From Gibbsiella quercinecans (GTDB lineage: Bacteria > Pseudomonadota > Gammaproteobacteria > Enterobacterales > Enterobacteriaceae), in the NCBI RefSeq assembly GCF_002291425.1, contig NZ_CP014136.1, positions 186,001 to 250,000 on the forward strand: DNA of 64,000 nucleotides. The letters are read 5' to 3'. A program made the translations under genes and the position numbers. A model generated the notes under the pieces. It was not told where the DNA came from. It saw nothing but the letters and a program-made list of their open reading frames with translations, and made no database searches. This document shows, piece by piece, positions 1 to 10,451 of this stretch (within the stretch, counting starts at the first letter, position 1; each line of letters begins with the position of its first letter).

Positions 1-858
1 CTGTGGCGCGGCAAAGGCTTGCGGATTGAGGATCATGGTGGTCATGCAGTTAAAGATGGCATCGTTGCTGGTCTGCAGCGTTTCATCGTGGGTGGTCTGG
101 CCGCCGGACAACGCCCCGCCGAGAATTTCACACAGCGTCGCCAGCGCATAGCCCTTGTGGAAACCAAACGGCAGCAGCGAACCATAGGGCTGTTCGTGCA
201 TCACTTTCGGCTCGACGGTGGGTTGCCCCTCGGCATCAATCAGGTAGCCGGGCGCCACGCGCTGGCCCTTGTTGTATGCCACGCGGGTTTTGCCAAAGGC
301 GATACCGCTGGTGGCAAAGTCCAGCAACAGCGGCTTTTTGCCTGGCCGGGGGAAAATCACACAAAATGGGTTGGTGCCGAAACGCCGATCGCTGCCGCCA
401 AACGGCGCCACCATCGGATCGCCCACCACGTTGACAAAATGGATGGAGATCAAACCAGCGCGGCCGCACTGTTCGGCCCAGTGGCCGATACGGCCGATAT
501 GATGGGAATTGTTCAACGCCACCGCCGCCAAGCCTAATTGCTGCGCGCGCTCAATGCCTTTTTCCATCGCCTGGTAGGCCGCAACCTGCCCAAAGGCCTT
601 GCCGCCGTCGATGGTCAACACCGCCCCGGCGTCGCGCACCACGTTGATCTGGCCATTGAGCTGCAAATGCCCCTGCGCCAGCGACGACATATAGGTTGGG
701 ATCATCCCGACGCCGTGGGAATCATGGCCGGCAAGGTTGGCCTGGATCAGATGCTCTGCCACCAGCTCCGCTTCACGGGGCGTGCTGCCCGCGTGCCGCC
801 AGAGTGTTTGCACAAATGCATTAAGATGTTCGCTGTCGATACGATACTCGGTACTCAT
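1..858 (-). CDS. hcxB: hydroxycarboxylate dehydrogenase B, Ldh2 family (3' end outside window)
   Basis: Partial gene: 286 codons are present, starting at the ATG at 858, and the frame runs off the left edge. E. coli HcxB (YbiC) is about 361 residues, so roughly the last 75 are missing. The product is a type-2 malate/L-lactate dehydrogenase-fold NAD(P)-dependent oxidoreductase for 2-hydroxycarboxylates. Visible family features are NLAGHDSHGVGMIP near residues 39-52 and the LNNSHHIGRIGHWAEQCG stretch, which holds the catalytic His region. The frame stays open to base 1, and the last visible residues (AIFNCMTTMILNP) still match the family. It is followed by pepT on the same strand after a 118-bp gap. 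Assignment is from remembered similarity; substrate use is inferred. Confidence 0.85.
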   Translation of the reverse strand, partial: MSTEYRIDSEHLNAFVQTLWRHAGSTPREAELVAEHLIQANLAGHDSHGVGMIPTYMSSLAQGHLQLNGQINVVRDAGAVLTIDGGKAFGQVAAYQAMEKGIERAQQLGLAAVALNNSHHIGRIGHWAEQCGRAGLISIHFVNVVGDPMVAPFGGSDRRFGTNPFCVIFPRPGKKPLLLDFATSGIAFGKTRVAYNKGQRVAPGYLIDAEGQPTVEPKVMHEQPYGSLLPFGFHKGYALATLCEILGGALSGGQTTHDETLQTSNDAIFNCMTTMILNPQAFAAPQ

Positions 859-976
859 ACTGCCAGTTCCTTGTGCGTAAAAAAGGTACTGACACACTAA
901 GCATAAACACCGGCTGCTGCAAGCAGCTGCGCGGCCATCGCCGGCGTTATTCGCCAATGCGATAAAAAGCCCGCGC

Positions 977-2209
977 TTATTTTTTTACCCGCTCCGCCGC
1001 CAGCGAAGCGATACGCATAATCACCGCTACCGCCTGCTCCATCCCTTCCAGCGTGACGAACTCATGTTTGCTGTGATAATTGTAGCCACCGGTAAACAGG
1101 TTCGGGCACGGCAGGCCGCGGAACGAAAGCTGTGCGCCATCCGTCCCGCCGCGAATCGGGTTCATGATGGGCTCAATACCGCAATCGCGCATCGCCTGCT
1201 GCGCCAGCGCGATCACATGCGGGTGTTCGGCCACCTGCTCGCGCATGTTGTAGTAACTGTCTTCGATGGTCACTTCAATATAGCAATCACGCGGCAACCC
1301 CTTGCCGACCTGCTGCGCCGCGTCAATCATCCGCCGCTTGCGCGCCTCAAAGCCATCACGCTCGAAATCACGCAGGATATAGTGCATTTCGGCACGCTCG
1401 ACGTTGCCCTTGATGCCATGCAGGTGGTAGAAGCCCTGATAGCCTTCAGTGTTTTCCGGCGTTTCATCGGCTGGCAACGCCTGATGGATACGGGTGGCCA
1501 ACGCCAGCGCGTTCACCATCACCCCTTTGGCGCTGCCGGGATGCACGTTGTTGCCGACGATTTTCACCGTTACTGAAGCCGCGTTAAAGTTTTCGCACTC
1601 CAGTTCCCCCATCCCGCCGCCGTCCACGGTGTAGGCCCAGACGGCATCAAACGCCGCAACGTCAAAAAAGCGAGCGCCCTTGCCCACTTCTTCATCCGGC
1701 GTGAAGGCCACGCGAATATCCCCGTGCGGAATTTTTCGCTGTTTTAACCGCACCATCGCCGTGAGGATTTCGGCAATCCCGGCTTTATCGTCCGCCCCGA
1801 GCAGCGTTTTCCCGTCGGTGGTGATCAGCGTTTGGCCCAGCAGTTGATGCAGGATCGGGAACATGACCGGCGACAGCACCTCATCGCCAATGCCCAACGC
1901 AATATCGCCGCCGCGATAATTTTCCACCACCTGCGCATTGACGTTTTTCCCGGTAAAGTCCGGTGACGTATCCAGGTGGGAAATAAAACCAATGGCCGGA
2001 ACCGGCCAGGCGACATTGCCCGGCAACGTACCCATGACGCAGCCATGCTCACTCAACGATACCTGTTCAAACCCCAACTCAATCATTTCCTGTTGCAACG
2101 CGCGCGCCAGCTTCATCTGCCCATCGGTGCTGGGCACATGTTTGACATTCGCTTTCGATTGCGTATCGAATGAGATGTAGTTAAAAAAGCGATCTAGTAG
2201 TTTTTCCAT
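977..2209 (-). CDS. pepT: peptidase T (tripeptide aminopeptidase)
   Basis: Cytoplasmic dizinc M20-family exopeptidase that removes the N-terminal residue from tripeptides. At 410 residues it is close to the enterobacterial length. All expected metal and catalytic residues are in place: H78 and D80 (SHLDT), D140 (GADDKAG), E173/E174 (PDEEVG), D196 (TVDGGGMG) and H379 (NYHSKHEF). The ATG at 2209 follows a GAGGGCGG stretch. It is transcribed divergently from the potA operon, and a degenerate FNR-like dyad lies 45 bp upstream; in Salmonella pepT is an FNR-dependent anaerobic gene. Identity is certain; anaerobic control here is inferred. Confidence 0.97.
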   Translation of the reverse strand: MEKLLDRFFNYISFDTQSKANVKHVPSTDGQMKLARALQQEMIELGFEQVSLSEHGCVMGTLPGNVAWPVPAIGFISHLDTSPDFTGKNVNAQVVENYRGGDIALGIGDEVLSPVMFPILHQLLGQTLITTDGKTLLGADDKAGIAEILTAMVRLKQRKIPHGDIRVAFTPDEEVGKGARFFDVAAFDAVWAYTVDGGGMGELECENFNAASVTVKIVGNNVHPGSAKGVMVNALALATRIHQALPADETPENTEGYQGFYHLHGIKGNVERAEMHYILRDFERDGFEARKRRMIDAAQQVGKGLPRDCYIEVTIEDSYYNMREQVAEHPHVIALAQQAMRDCGIEPIMNPIRGGTDGAQLSFRGLPCPNLFTGGYNYHSKHEFVTLEGMEQAVAVIMRIASLAAERVKK

Positions 2210-2562
2210 GGTTCCGCCCTCAATATGCCGCGTTTCATTATGCGGAACCGATCCTGATCAAATATTGAGACAGGTCATTATTAACCAGAATTAATTGAAA
2301 TCATTAATCATCTTGATGGGTAATTATCCGGCAATCACATAAAACGGACACATTTCACATATAAAATAATGAAAAACCGGATGAACGGCTGGGATCAGCT
2401 TTCAATTAATGCGCTCAACGTCTATCATGCGCGCTCTAAAATTTCGATCGGCGCCACTGGTTTTGAGCGGCAAGGGTTGGTACGCTCACCCTACAAGCTC
2501 ACGCAGTCTTTTCCAGTAGCGGTTCTATCTGCATTAGCCTACGGGATAGAGTGACACCCTAA
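2210..2562. other. pepT-potA divergent intergenic region
   Basis: A 353-bp spacer between divergent operons, which must hold both promoters. Its pepT-proximal half is AT-rich; the potA-proximal half (about 2380-2550) is ordinary in composition. A 61-codon open frame at 2369-2554 has no Shine-Dalgarno sequence and no recognisable product and is not called. Apart from the FNR-like site I see no clear operator. Confidence 0.6.
2248..2261 (-). promoter_or_regulatory. candidate FNR site upstream of pepT
   Basis: Read on the minus strand the bases are TTGATCAGGATCGG, matching 8 of 10 positions of the FNR consensus TTGAT-N4-ATCAA. The centre is 45 bp before the pepT start codon. That is close for a class II activator site, which would leave a very short leader, so the geometry is a reason for caution. 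Salmonella pepT is FNR-regulated, which makes the site worth noting. Confidence 0.35.
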
Positions 2563-3678
2563 ATGACTGAGAAACCCTCTCTGACTTCTCTCGTTGAACT
2601 GCATGCTATAAGCAAAGGGTTCGACGGCAAGGAGATCATCTCCGATCTCAACCTCACCATTAACGACGGCGAATTCCTGACCATTCTCGGGCCTTCCGGC
2701 TGCGGTAAAACCACCGTTTTGCGCCTGATCGCCGGGCTGGAAGACCTTGATCACGGGAAGATTATGCTGGAAGGCCTGGATATTACCGATATCCCCGCCG
2801 AGCAGCGCCACGTGAATACCGTATTCCAGAGCTATGCCCTGTTCCCGCACATGAGCGTATTCGACAACGTGGCCTTTGGCCTGCGGATGCAGAAAACCCC
2901 GGCCGCGGAGATCGCCCCGCGGGTGGAAGAGGCGCTGCACATGGTGCAACTGGCCGAATTTGCCCAGCGCCGCCCAAGCCACCTGTCTGGTGGCCAGCAG
3001 CAGCGCGTTGCCATCGCCCGTGCGGTGGTGAACAAGCCCAAGGTGCTGCTACTGGACGAATCGCTGTCCGCACTGGATTACAAGCTGCGCAAACAGATGC
3101 AAAACGAACTGAAGGCACTGCAGCGCAAGCTGGGCATTACCTTTGTGTTCGTCACCCACGATCAGGAAGAAGCGCTGACCATGTCGGATCGCATCGTGGT
3201 GATGCGCGACGGCCGCATTGAGCAAGACGGCAGCCCGCGTGAAATCTACGAAGAACCGAAAAACCTGTTCGTCGCCAGCTTTATCGGCGAAATCAACATC
3301 TTTGACGCCACGGTATTGCAACGCATCGACGAGCAGCGAGTGCGCGCCAACGTGGAAGGCCGCGAGTGCGACATCTATGTCAACCTGCCGGTAGAACCAG
3401 GCCAACAGTTGAAAGTGCTGCTGCGCCCGGAAGATCTGCGCGTGGAAGAGATCAACGACAGCGAGCATGTCGACGGCCTGATCGGTTACGTGCGCGAGCG
3501 CAACTACAAAGGCATGACGCTGGAATCGGTGGTCGAACTGGAAAACGGTAAGATGGTGATGGTCAGCGAGTTCTTCAACGAAGACGATCCGGACGTTGAC
3601 CATTCGCTGGATCAGAAGATGGCGGTCACCTGGGTTGAAAGCTGGGAGGTGGTGCTGGCCGATGAAGAAATCGCGTAA
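2563..3678 (+). CDS. potA: spermidine/putrescine ABC importer ATPase PotA
   Basis: Membrane-associated ATPase that powers PotBCD polyamine uptake. The 371 residues show an ABC domain with Walker A GPSGCGKT at 43-50, the Q-loop in [10 protein letters not shown], signature LSGGQQQR at 141-148, Walker B VLLLDE at 161-166 and the H-loop in [11 protein letters not shown]-terminal TOBE-like regulatory domain follows (from about residue 245), including the [11 protein letters not shown] stretch. The last codons overlap the start of potB by 17 bp, so translation is coupled. The ATG has only a weak Shine-Dalgarno sequence (AGAGTGACACCCTAA before it). Identity is secure from near-identity to E. coli PotA. 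Confidence 0.98.
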   Translation: MTEKPSLTSLVELHAISKGFDGKEIISDLNLTINDGEFLTILGPSGCGKTTVLRLIAGLEDLDHGKIMLEGLDITDIPAEQRHVNTVFQSYALFPHMSVFDNVAFGLRMQKTPAAEIAPRVEEALHMVQLAEFAQRRPSHLSGGQQQRVAIARAVVNKPKVLLLDESLSALDYKLRKQMQNELKALQRKLGITFVFVTHDQEEALTMSDRIVVMRDGRIEQDGSPREIYEEPKNLFVASFIGEINIFDATVLQRIDEQRVRANVEGRECDIYVNLPVEPGQQLKVLLRPEDLRVEEINDSEHVDGLIGYVRERNYKGMTLESVVELENGKMVMVSEFFNEDDPDVDHSLDQKMAVTWVESWEVVLADEEIA

Positions 3679-4522
3679 GCTGTTACAGAATGTGGTGATC
3701 ACCGGCGTAGTGGCCTGGCTGCTGCTGTTCGTGTTCTTGCCGAACCTGATGATTATCGGCACCAGCTTTCTGACCCGCGACGACGCCAATCTGGTTCAGA
3801 TGGTGTTCACGCTGGACAACTACACCCGGCTGTTTGATCCGCTGTATGCCGAGGTGATGCTGCATTCGCTGAACATGGCCGTCATCGCCACGCTGTGCTG
3901 CCTGATCATCGGCTACCCGTTCGCCTTTATCCTGGCGCGCCTGCCGGAGAAAGTACGGCCGCTGCTGCTGTTCCTGCTGATCGTGCCTTTCTGGACCAAT
4001 TCACTGATCCGCATCTACGGCCTGAAACTGTTCCTGAGCACCCGCGGCTATTTAAACGACTTCCTGCTGGGGTTAGGCATCATTGATAAGCCGCTGCGGA
4101 TTATGTACACCTCTGAAGCGGTGATCCTGGGGCTTATCTATATTCTGCTGCCGTTTATGGTTATGCCGCTCTATTCCAGCATCGAGAAGCTGGATAAATC
4201 CTGCCTGGAAGCCGCACGCGATCTGGGCGCCAACAAGCTGCAAACCTTTATCCGCATTATCGTGCCGCTGACCATGCCGGGCATTATCGCCGGTTGTCTG
4301 CTGGTGTTGCTGCCGGCTATGGGCCTGTTCTATGTGGCGGATCTGATGGGCGGCGCCAAAAACCTGCTGATCGGCAACATTATCAAGAGCCAGTTCCTTA
4401 ACATCCGCGACTGGCCGTTTGGGGCCGCAACCAGCATCACGCTGACGCTGGTTATGGGGTTACTGCTGCTGGTGTATTATCGCGCGGCTAAACTGCTGAA
4501 CAAGAAGGTGGAACTGGAATGA
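3662..4522 (+). CDS. potB: spermidine/putrescine ABC importer permease PotB
   Basis: Inner-membrane permease with six predicted transmembrane segments; PotB and PotC form the polyamine channel. The open frame extends upstream to 3596. The ATG at 3662 ([12 protein letters not shown]) was chosen because it gives 286 residues, matches the E. coli N-terminus and puts the start inside the potA end, typical of coupled pot genes. The EAA loop that docks on PotA is visible in the cytoplasmic region ([20 protein letters not shown]). Its stop overlaps the potC start by 4 bp (ATGA). Confidence 0.95.
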   Translation: MKKSRKLLQNVVITGVVAWLLLFVFLPNLMIIGTSFLTRDDANLVQMVFTLDNYTRLFDPLYAEVMLHSLNMAVIATLCCLIIGYPFAFILARLPEKVRPLLLFLLIVPFWTNSLIRIYGLKLFLSTRGYLNDFLLGLGIIDKPLRIMYTSEAVILGLIYILLPFMVMPLYSSIEKLDKSCLEAARDLGANKLQTFIRIIVPLTMPGIIAGCLLVLLPAMGLFYVADLMGGAKNLLIGNIIKSQFLNIRDWPFGAATSITLTLVMGLLLLVYYRAAKLLNKKVELE

Positions 4523-5301
4523 TCGGGCGCCTGCTACGCGGTGGCTTTATGACCATCATTTATGCTTATTTGTATATCCCGATCGTGATCCTGATCGTCA
4601 ACTCGTTCAACGCGTCACGCTTCGGCATTACTTGGCAAGGGTTTACCACCAGTTGGTACAGCACGCTGATGAACAACGACAGTTTGCTGCAGGCTGCCGG
4701 CCATTCGCTGACCATGGCGGTGCTTTCCGCCAGCTTCGCCACGCTGATTGGCTCGCTAACTGCGGTGGCGCTTTACCGCTACCGTTTCCGCGGCAAACCG
4801 TTCGTCAGCGGCATGCTGTTTGTGGTGATGATGTCGCCGGATATCGTGATGGCGATTTCCCTGCTGGTGCTGTTCATGCTGCTGGGCATTTCGCTGGGCT
4901 TCTGGTCGCTGCTGTTCTCGCACATCACTTTTTGCCTGCCGTTTGTGGTGGTCACCGTGTATTCACGGCTGAAGGGCTTCGACGTGAAAATGCTGGAAGC
5001 CGCACGCGATCTTGGCGCGGGCGAGTTCACCATCCTGCGGAAAATCATTCTGCCGCTGGCGATGCCGGCCGTGGCGGCCGGCTGGTTATTGAGCTTCACC
5101 CTGTCGATGGACGACGTGGTTGTTTCGTCGTTCGTCACCGGGCCAAGCTACGAAATCCTGCCGTTGAAGATCTATTCTATGGTGAAGGTCGGCGTCTCGC
5201 CGGAGGTGAACGCACTGGCGACCATCCTGCTGATACTGTCGCTGGCGCTGGTGTTGGCCAGCCAGTTAATCATGCGCGATCGCACCGCCAGGGCGGCCTG
5301 A
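4519..5301 (+). CDS. potC: spermidine/putrescine ABC importer permease PotC
   Basis: Second inner-membrane permease of the polyamine importer, 260 residues with six hydrophobic segments. The ABC-docking EAA loop is [20 protein letters not shown]. It starts in a 4-bp ATGA overlap with potB. The C-terminus (ASQLIMRDRTARAA) is slightly shorter and different in its tail from the E. coli protein. A rho-independent terminator follows 9 bp after the stop, so potABC end as a unit here, unlike E. coli, where potD overlaps potC. Confidence 0.97.
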   Translation: MIGRLLRGGFMTIIYAYLYIPIVILIVNSFNASRFGITWQGFTTSWYSTLMNNDSLLQAAGHSLTMAVLSASFATLIGSLTAVALYRYRFRGKPFVSGMLFVVMMSPDIVMAISLLVLFMLLGISLGFWSLLFSHITFCLPFVVVTVYSRLKGFDVKMLEAARDLGAGEFTILRKIILPLAMPAVAAGWLLSFTLSMDDVVVSSFVTGPSYEILPLKIYSMVKVGVSPEVNALATILLILSLALVLASQLIMRDRTARAA

Positions 5302-5309
5302 ACCGCAAA

Positions 5310-5340
5310 GGCGCAGCGATTATCGCTGCGCCTGTTTCTT
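5310..5340 (+). terminator. rho-independent terminator after potC
   Basis: A perfect 10-bp stem, GGCGCAGCGA (5310-5319) with TCGCTGCGCC (5323-5332), TTA loop, followed by TGTTTCTT. It lies between potC and potD. Confidence 0.75.
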
Positions 5341-5409
5341 TGCCACACCACCATTTCCTCCCCCTGCACATCTTGTTGGTTTATCTGCTAAGCATCGGCC
5401 TCAACCGGC

Positions 5410-5438
5410 TTTACCCTCTACGGCGCGCCACCTATAAT
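5410..5438 (+). promoter_or_regulatory. sigma-70 promoter for potD
   Basis: A -35 hexamer TTTACC (5410-5415), a 17-bp spacer and a consensus -10 TATAAT (5433-5438). It sits between the potC terminator and the potD start at 5525, predicting a leader of about 80 nt. Confidence 0.65.
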
Positions 5439-5524
5439 GGCCGCTCTCTGGGGTGTAGCACACCGCTTCACAGCGAAATGCCGCACCGTAATACGCGCAC
5501 CATAACTGCTGAAGGAAACGCTGC

Positions 5525-6571
5525 ATGAAAAAGTGGTCACATCTGCTCGCAGCCGGGATGATGGCACTGAGCATTTGCTCTGCAAATGCCGCTGATGACG
5601 GCAAAACCCTCTATTTCTACAACTGGACGGAGTACGTACCGCCGGGCCTGCTTGACCAGTTCACCAAAGAAACGGGTATCAAGGTGATCTATTCCACCTA
5701 TGAATCCAACGAAAGCATGTATGCCAAGCTGAAAACGTATAAAGACGGCGCGTATGATCTGGTGGTGCCATCCACCTATTTTATCGCCAAAATGCGCAAT
5801 GAAGGCATGCTGCAAAAGATCGACAAGAGCAAACTAAGCCACTTCAAGGATTTGGATCCCAACCTGCTTAACAAGCCATTCGATCCGAATAACGATTACT
5901 CCATCCCGTATATCTGGGGTGCCACCGCTATCGGCATCAATAGCGATGCCATCGATCCGAAAACCGTCACCGGTTGGGCCGATTTTTGGAAACCGGAATA
6001 TAAACACAGCCTGCTGCTGACTGACGATGCGCGCGAAGTCTTCCAGATTGCGCTGCGCAAGCTCGGCTATTCCGGCAACACCGCCAACCCGCAAGAGATT
6101 GAAGCCGCCTATAACGAGCTGCAAAAGCTGATGCCCAACGTCGTGGCGTTCAACTCCGATAACCCGGGCAACCCGTTTATGGAAGGGGAAGTCAACCTCG
6201 GCATGATTTGGAACGGCTCCGCGTACGTTGCGCGCCAGGCCGGCACGCCGCTAGAGGTGGTTTGGCCGAAGGAAGGCGGGATCTTCTGGATGGACAGCCT
6301 GGCCATCCCGGCCAATGCCAAAAACGTGGAAGGCGCGCTGAAGCTGATTGATTTCCTGCTGCGCCCGGAAATTGCCGTGCAGGTAGCCAAAACCATCGGT
6401 TACCCCACGCCGAACCTGACCGCACGCAAGCTGTTGCCGAAAGAGATTGCCGACGATCCGTCGCTGTACCCGGATGAAGCAACCATCAAAAACGGCGAAT
6501 GGCAGAACGACGTCGGCAGCGCCAGCACGCTGTATGAAACCTACTTCCAGAAGCTGAAAGCCGGGCGTTAA
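5525..6571 (+). CDS. potD: periplasmic spermidine/putrescine-binding protein PotD
   Basis: Substrate-binding protein that delivers spermidine and putrescine to PotBC. It has 348 residues with a signal peptide of about 22 residues (MKK, hydrophobic core, SANA then ADDG). The mature N-terminus LYFYNWTEYVPPGLLDQF is the hallmark of the PotD/PotF family. Polyamine-pocket aromatic and acidic residues are present in SNESMYAKL and in the PYIWGATAIGINSDAI region. AAGGAAACGCTGC precedes the ATG. It lies 223 bp after potC with a terminator and a good promoter between, so it can be made in excess of the membrane complex. A strong GC hairpin follows. Confidence 0.97.
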   Translation: MKKWSHLLAAGMMALSICSANAADDGKTLYFYNWTEYVPPGLLDQFTKETGIKVIYSTYESNESMYAKLKTYKDGAYDLVVPSTYFIAKMRNEGMLQKIDKSKLSHFKDLDPNLLNKPFDPNNDYSIPYIWGATAIGINSDAIDPKTVTGWADFWKPEYKHSLLLTDDAREVFQIALRKLGYSGNTANPQEIEAAYNELQKLMPNVVAFNSDNPGNPFMEGEVNLGMIWNGSAYVARQAGTPLEVVWPKEGGIFWMDSLAIPANAKNVEGALKLIDFLLRPEIAVQVAKTIGYPTPNLTARKLLPKEIADDPSLYPDEATIKNGEWQNDVGSASTLYETYFQKLKAGR

Positions 6572-6592
6572 GCGCACCGTTTCCCTCTCTGC

Positions 6593-6619
6593 GGGGAAGG
6601 GGGCATTTCCCCCTTCCCC
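6593..6619. terminator. GC-rich hairpin between convergent potD and cobB
   Basis: A perfect 11-bp stem, GGGGAAGGGGG (6593-6603) with CCCCCTTCCCC (6609-6619), CATTT loop. It sits between two converging genes. There is no clear U tract on either side, so efficiency as an intrinsic terminator is uncertain. Confidence 0.5.
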
Positions 6620-6632
6620 GGCATCGCACCGC

Positions 6633-7469
6633 TTAGGGTATGTCTGCCCGCTCGATTTTACCCACCAGGAATTTATGCACGAACTTCGGCACCACTTCGC
6701 TGGCCGGGCCGTAGTGTTTCTCTTCAAACTGGCTTTCAACCTGGCTGGGCTCCAGGTTCAATTCCATGGTATAAGCCCCGCCGAGGCGCGCCTCATGCAC
6801 AAAGCCGGCCGCCGGATACACATGGCCGGAGGTGCCGATGGCAATGAAAAAGTCGGCCTTCGCCAGCGCGTGATAAATATCGTCCATCCGTAACGGCATT
6901 TCGCCAAACCAAACGATATGCGGCCGCAGCGGCGCCGGGAATTGGCAGCAGTGGCAGCGATCGTCCACGCTAAGATCGCCCGGCCAGTCAAACACCTGGC
7001 CGGAACGGGTACAGCGCACCTTCAACAGTTCACCATGCATATGCACAACGCGGCGGCTACCCGCACGCTCATGCAGATTGTCGATATTCTGGGTTACCAG
7101 CAGGAAGTTATCCCCCAGCCACTCTTCCAGATCCGCCAGCGCACGGTGAGCGGCATTAGGCGCAATGCCCGGCTCCTGTAGCTGGCGGCGACGGGCATTG
7201 TAAAATGCCTGCACCAGCGAGGGATTGCGCTGATAGCCTTCCGGCGTGGCGACATCTTCTACCCGGTGCTCTTCCCACAACCCATCGGCGGCGCGGAAGG
7301 TGCGAATACCGGATTCAGCAGAGATCCCGGCGCCGGTCAGCACCACCACAAACGGCTTTTTCAGCTCCGCCGCCGCCATGGTGTCTCGGTGAAAAATACG
7401 CGATCGCTCGCGTTGGTGCAGCATGTGTTTGCTTTTACGGAATCGGCACAGCCGATGGCGAATGCGCAT
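6633..7469 (-). CDS. cobB: sirtuin NAD-dependent protein deacylase CobB
   Basis: Cytoplasmic NAD-dependent lysine deacetylase/desuccinylase. The 278 residues include the basic N-terminal extension found in the long E. coli form ([11 protein letters not shown]). The NAD-binding GAGIS is at 47-51, QNID at 127-130 and the catalytic His at H145 (HMHG). The zinc-site cysteines lie in VRC...[13 protein letters not shown] is present, and the class III pair Y90/R93 (AFYNARRR) predicts succinyl- and malonyl-lysine recognition. It begins 9 bp after nagK on the same strand, so the two are probably co-transcribed, as in E. coli. The start choice follows the E. coli long isoform. Confidence 0.95.
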   Translation of the reverse strand: MRIRHRLCRFRKSKHMLHQRERSRIFHRDTMAAAELKKPFVVVLTGAGISAESGIRTFRAADGLWEEHRVEDVATPEGYQRNPSLVQAFYNARRRQLQEPGIAPNAAHRALADLEEWLGDNFLLVTQNIDNLHERAGSRRVVHMHGELLKVRCTRSGQVFDWPGDLSVDDRCHCCQFPAPLRPHIVWFGEMPLRMDDIYHALAKADFFIAIGTSGHVYPAAGFVHEARLGGAYTMELNLEPSQVESQFEEKHYGPASEVVPKFVHKFLVGKIERADIP

Positions 7470-7478
7470 AACCTCTCC

Positions 7479-8399
7479 TTATCTAATTCTATCCACTACA
7501 TTGAGGAATGCAGCCCCACGGACACCGCCGGCGTCGCCATACCGCGCTTTTTCAATGCGGGGTAGTTTGGCTACGCGCAGCAAATGCGCCGGTAGGCGTT
7601 GTGGCAACGCCTGATAAATGGTTGAAAAATTCGACAGCCCACCGCCGATCACCACCAGGTGCGGGTCAATAATCGTCAGCAGGTTGCCCAGGCACACCGC
7701 CAGCACGTCCAGAAAGCGCTCGACATGCGCCACCGCCTGCGGCTCGCCGGCCTGATAATGCGCGATGATCTGCGTGGCCGGCAGCGCCTGCTGGTAAAAA
7801 TGCGCATACAGCCACTCAAACCCACGTCCGGAAATATAATTTTCGATGCAGCCTCGCTGCCCGCAGCCACAGGCAACCAGAGGAATATTACGGCCCAGCA
7901 CCGCCAGTGCGTCTACCGGCAGACGAAAGTGGCCAAATTCGCCGGTGACGAAATTGCGCCCGGAAACCACCTTCCCGTCCACCACCAGCCCGCCGCCCAC
8001 GCCGGTGCCAAGGATAATGCCGAGCACCATCGGATAGCGGCGAAATTCTTCATCCCAGGCTTCGGACAGTGCAAAACAGTTCGCGTCGTTGTCGATGCGC
8101 ACTTCGCGGTCGATCCGCGCGGCCAGATCGCGCGGCAGCGCCTGGCCCATGGCCGCAGGTACATTGGCAGTAAACAGGGTGCCGTCATCAGCATTGGGCA
8201 AACCGGGGATACCGATGCCCACCATGCCCTGCTCGCCGCAAAAGGCATCGGCCTCAAAGGTTAGATCGCACAGGGTCGTCAACAGTTGCTGATAATCGTC
8301 ACGCGGCGTCGGCACCCGCTTCTGCCACACGCGCTGCAAGTTGGCATCAAAGACCCCCAGTTCAATCTTGGTGCCGCCCATATCGAAACCGTAGTACAT
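7479..8399 (-). CDS. nagK: N-acetyl-D-glucosamine kinase
   Basis: ROK-family sugar kinase that phosphorylates GlcNAc released during cell-wall recycling. The 306 residues start [15 protein letters not shown], the N-terminal phosphate-binding loop of ROK kinases. The zinc motif [17 protein letters not shown] sits in the middle, and the catalytic Asp lies in [28 protein letters not shown] is the second phosphate motif. It works in the same pathway as nagZ, encoded in this window at about 19 kb. A probable terminator of the lol operon lies between lolE and this gene. Confidence 0.95.
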   Translation of the reverse strand: MYYGFDMGGTKIELGVFDANLQRVWQKRVPTPRDDYQQLLTTLCDLTFEADAFCGEQGMVGIGIPGLPNADDGTLFTANVPAAMGQALPRDLAARIDREVRIDNDANCFALSEAWDEEFRRYPMVLGIILGTGVGGGLVVDGKVVSGRNFVTGEFGHFRLPVDALAVLGRNIPLVACGCGQRGCIENYISGRGFEWLYAHFYQQALPATQIIAHYQAGEPQAVAHVERFLDVLAVCLGNLLTIIDPHLVVIGGGLSNFSTIYQALPQRLPAHLLRVAKLPRIEKARYGDAGGVRGAAFLNVVDRIR

Positions 8400-8461
8400 A
8401 ACCTTACCCCAGGCCAGATCCCCCAGCGCCGGTGAGCGAAGGCCGCCAACGGACGAGGGAA

Positions 8462-8490
8462 TAAAAATGGGGCCGCATTGCTGAAGCCCC
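8462..8490 (-). terminator. probable terminator after lolE
   Basis: On the minus strand a GGGGC...GCCCC stem with a 12-nt loop is followed by ATTTTTAT, 10 bp after the lolE stop. The stem is short, so some read-through into nagK is likely. Confidence 0.45.
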
Positions 8491-8499
8491 GTTTTAGCA

Positions 8500-9747
8500 T
8501 TACTGCCCGCTTAACACGCGCGCCGGATCGATCCGGCTGGCTCGCCTGGCCGGGTACCAACTGGCCAGCAGGCTCAGCACGATGGAGGTCGCCAACACAC
8601 TGGCAACGTCCAGCCCGTGCAGCTCGGAAGGCAGGAAGTCGATAAAATAGATATCACCGGACAGGAATGCATGCCCGATCATCTTTTCTATCGCCTTAAT
8701 GATATTCGTCAGTTGCAGTGAGGCAATGATGCCAACCACCACACCGCTGAGGCTGCCTACCAGCCCGGCCAGCAAACCGTACCAGATAAAAATAGCGCGA
8801 ATAAAGCCGTCTTTCGCCCCCAGCGTACGCAACACCGCAATGTCGCTGCTTTTATCCTTCACCGCCATCACCAGGGTGGAGACGATATTGAAGCAGGCGA
8901 CGCCGATCACCAACACCATCGCCAGATACATAATGGCGCGGATCATCTGGATATCGCGGTACATATAGCCATAGGTGCCAATCCAGCTTTTGATATACAC
9001 ATAGGCATTGGTCACCTCGCCCGCATCGCGCACCAACTTATTGGCGGCAAACACGTCGTTGACCTTAATGGCGATGCCGCTGACATCGTCACCCATCGCC
9101 AGATACTGCTGTGCATCGACCAGCGGCACCATCGCCAGGCTATGATCCAGTTGCCCGCTCAGTTGCAGAATACCGGTAACATGCAAACGGATGCGTTTTG
9201 GCTGCAACAGCTTCATCTGCGGATCGCTGTTGGGGATCATCACCGTCACGTAGGCGCCTTGCTTAACGCCCAAGGCATCGGCAACGCCTTTCCCCAGGAT
9301 CACCTGCTGCTCGCCGCTTTTAAAATGGCTCCAGGCATCGCCCTGCACATACTTCGGCAACGCGCTCAGGCGGCTTTCCTGCTGTGGGTCAACGCCTTTT
9401 ACCTGCACAGCCCGCAGTTGGGCGCCGTTTTCCAACAGGCCGGTAAAGTTGATGTAAGGCGCCGCGGCGGCAATGCCCGGCACGTTTTCCACCCGCTGCA
9501 GCACCTGCTGCCAGCCGGCGAACGGCGGTTTAACCGGCATGATTTCGCCGTGGGGCACCACCGCCAGCACACGGTTGTTCAACTCGCGCTCAAAGCCGTT
9601 CATGGCGCTCAACCCGACGATCAGCACCGCCACGCCCAACGCAATGCCAACGGTGGAAATCACTGAAATCAGCGAAACCATACCGCCGCGCCGACGGCCG
9701 CGGCTAAAGCGCAGCGCGGCCAGCAGTGAAAGGGGCAAACCGGCCAT
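8500..9747 (-). CDS. lolE: lipoprotein-releasing system permease LolE
   Basis: Inner-membrane subunit of the LolCDE ABC transporter, which extracts outer-membrane lipoproteins and hands them to LolA. It has 415 residues: an N-terminal transmembrane segment ([26 protein letters not shown]), a large periplasmic domain (about 50-265) and three C-terminal transmembrane segments of the FtsX/MacB fold. LolE as opposed to LolC is supported by gene position downstream of lolD and the [13 protein letters not shown] start. The start codon overlaps the lolD stop by 1 bp. Confidence 0.96.
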   Translation of the reverse strand: MAGLPLSLLAALRFSRGRRRGGMVSLISVISTVGIALGVAVLIVGLSAMNGFERELNNRVLAVVPHGEIMPVKPPFAGWQQVLQRVENVPGIAAAAPYINFTGLLENGAQLRAVQVKGVDPQQESRLSALPKYVQGDAWSHFKSGEQQVILGKGVADALGVKQGAYVTVMIPNSDPQMKLLQPKRIRLHVTGILQLSGQLDHSLAMVPLVDAQQYLAMGDDVSGIAIKVNDVFAANKLVRDAGEVTNAYVYIKSWIGTYGYMYRDIQMIRAIMYLAMVLVIGVACFNIVSTLVMAVKDKSSDIAVLRTLGAKDGFIRAIFIWYGLLAGLVGSLSGVVVGIIASLQLTNIIKAIEKMIGHAFLSGDIYFIDFLPSELHGLDVASVLATSIVLSLLASWYPARRASRIDPARVLSGQ

Positions 9748-10451
9748 TACTCAGCCCCCAGCAGGGTCAGTTGCGCTTGCAGATGGCCGTCGCGCATTTC
9801 CAACTGTCGACTAAGGCGTTTCGCCAACTGCAGATCGTGCGTCACCACCAGGAAGGCGGTGCCCTGGCGAACATTAAGTTCGCCAAGCAGATCAAAAATG
9901 CTGTCGGCGGTGCGCTGGTCAAGGTTACCGGTGGGCTCATCCGCCAGCACCAGCGCAGGGTTATTGACCAACGCCCTGGCGATAGCCACACGCTGGCGTT
10001 CGCCGCCGGAAAGCTCCGAAGGGCGGTGCGCGCTGCGTTTATCCAGCCCGACGGCCGCCAGCATCTCCTGCGCTTTTTCCTGCGCCTGCGCCGGCTTCAT
10101 GCCGCCAATCAGCAACGGCATGGCGGTGTTTTCCAGCGCGGTGAAATCGGGCAGCAAATGGTGGAACTGATAGATAAAGCCCAGATCGCGGTTGCGCAGC
10201 TCGGCCTTGGCGGCGGAAGAGAGTTTGTTCAGCACCTGCCCTTTAAAAATCACCTCGCCGGAGGTGGGCGAATCCAGCCCGCCCAGCAGGTGCAGCAGCG
10301 TACTTTTACCGGAACCCGAGCTGCCGACAATCGCCATCATCTCACCCGGCTGCATGGCAAAACTGACGTTGCGCAGCACAGAAGTTTGCAGATTGCCTTC
10401 CTGATAGGTCTTGCTCAGGTTGTCACACTGCAGCAAAAGATGGTCACTCAT
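9747..10451 (-). CDS. lolD: lipoprotein-releasing system ATPase LolD
   Basis: ATPase of LolCDE, 234 residues, similar in length to E. coli LolD. Walker [10 protein letters not shown] lies near 42-50, the Q-loop in [11 protein letters not shown], signature [15 protein letters not shown] and Walker [14 protein letters not shown], with the H-loop in VVTHDLQLA. The LolD signature stretch between Walker A and the Q-loop is intact. It overlaps lolC by 8 bp and lolE by 1 bp, so the three subunits are translationally coupled. Confidence 0.97.
   Translation of the reverse strand: MSDHLLLQCDNLSKTYQEGNLQTSVLRNVSFAMQPGEMMAIVGSSGSGKSTLLHLLGGLDSPTSGEVIFKGQVLNKLSSAAKAELRNRDLGFIYQFHHLLPDFTALENTAMPLLIGGMKPAQAQEKAQEMLAAVGLDKRSAHRPSELSGGERQRVAIARALVNNPALVLADEPTGNLDQRTADSIFDLLGELNVRQGTAFLVVTHDLQLAKRLSRQLEMRDGHLQAQLTLLGAE

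Noticed and set aside
2369-2554. 61-codon plus-strand frame between pepT and potA
   Set aside because: No Shine-Dalgarno, no family, and it lies in the divergent promoter region.
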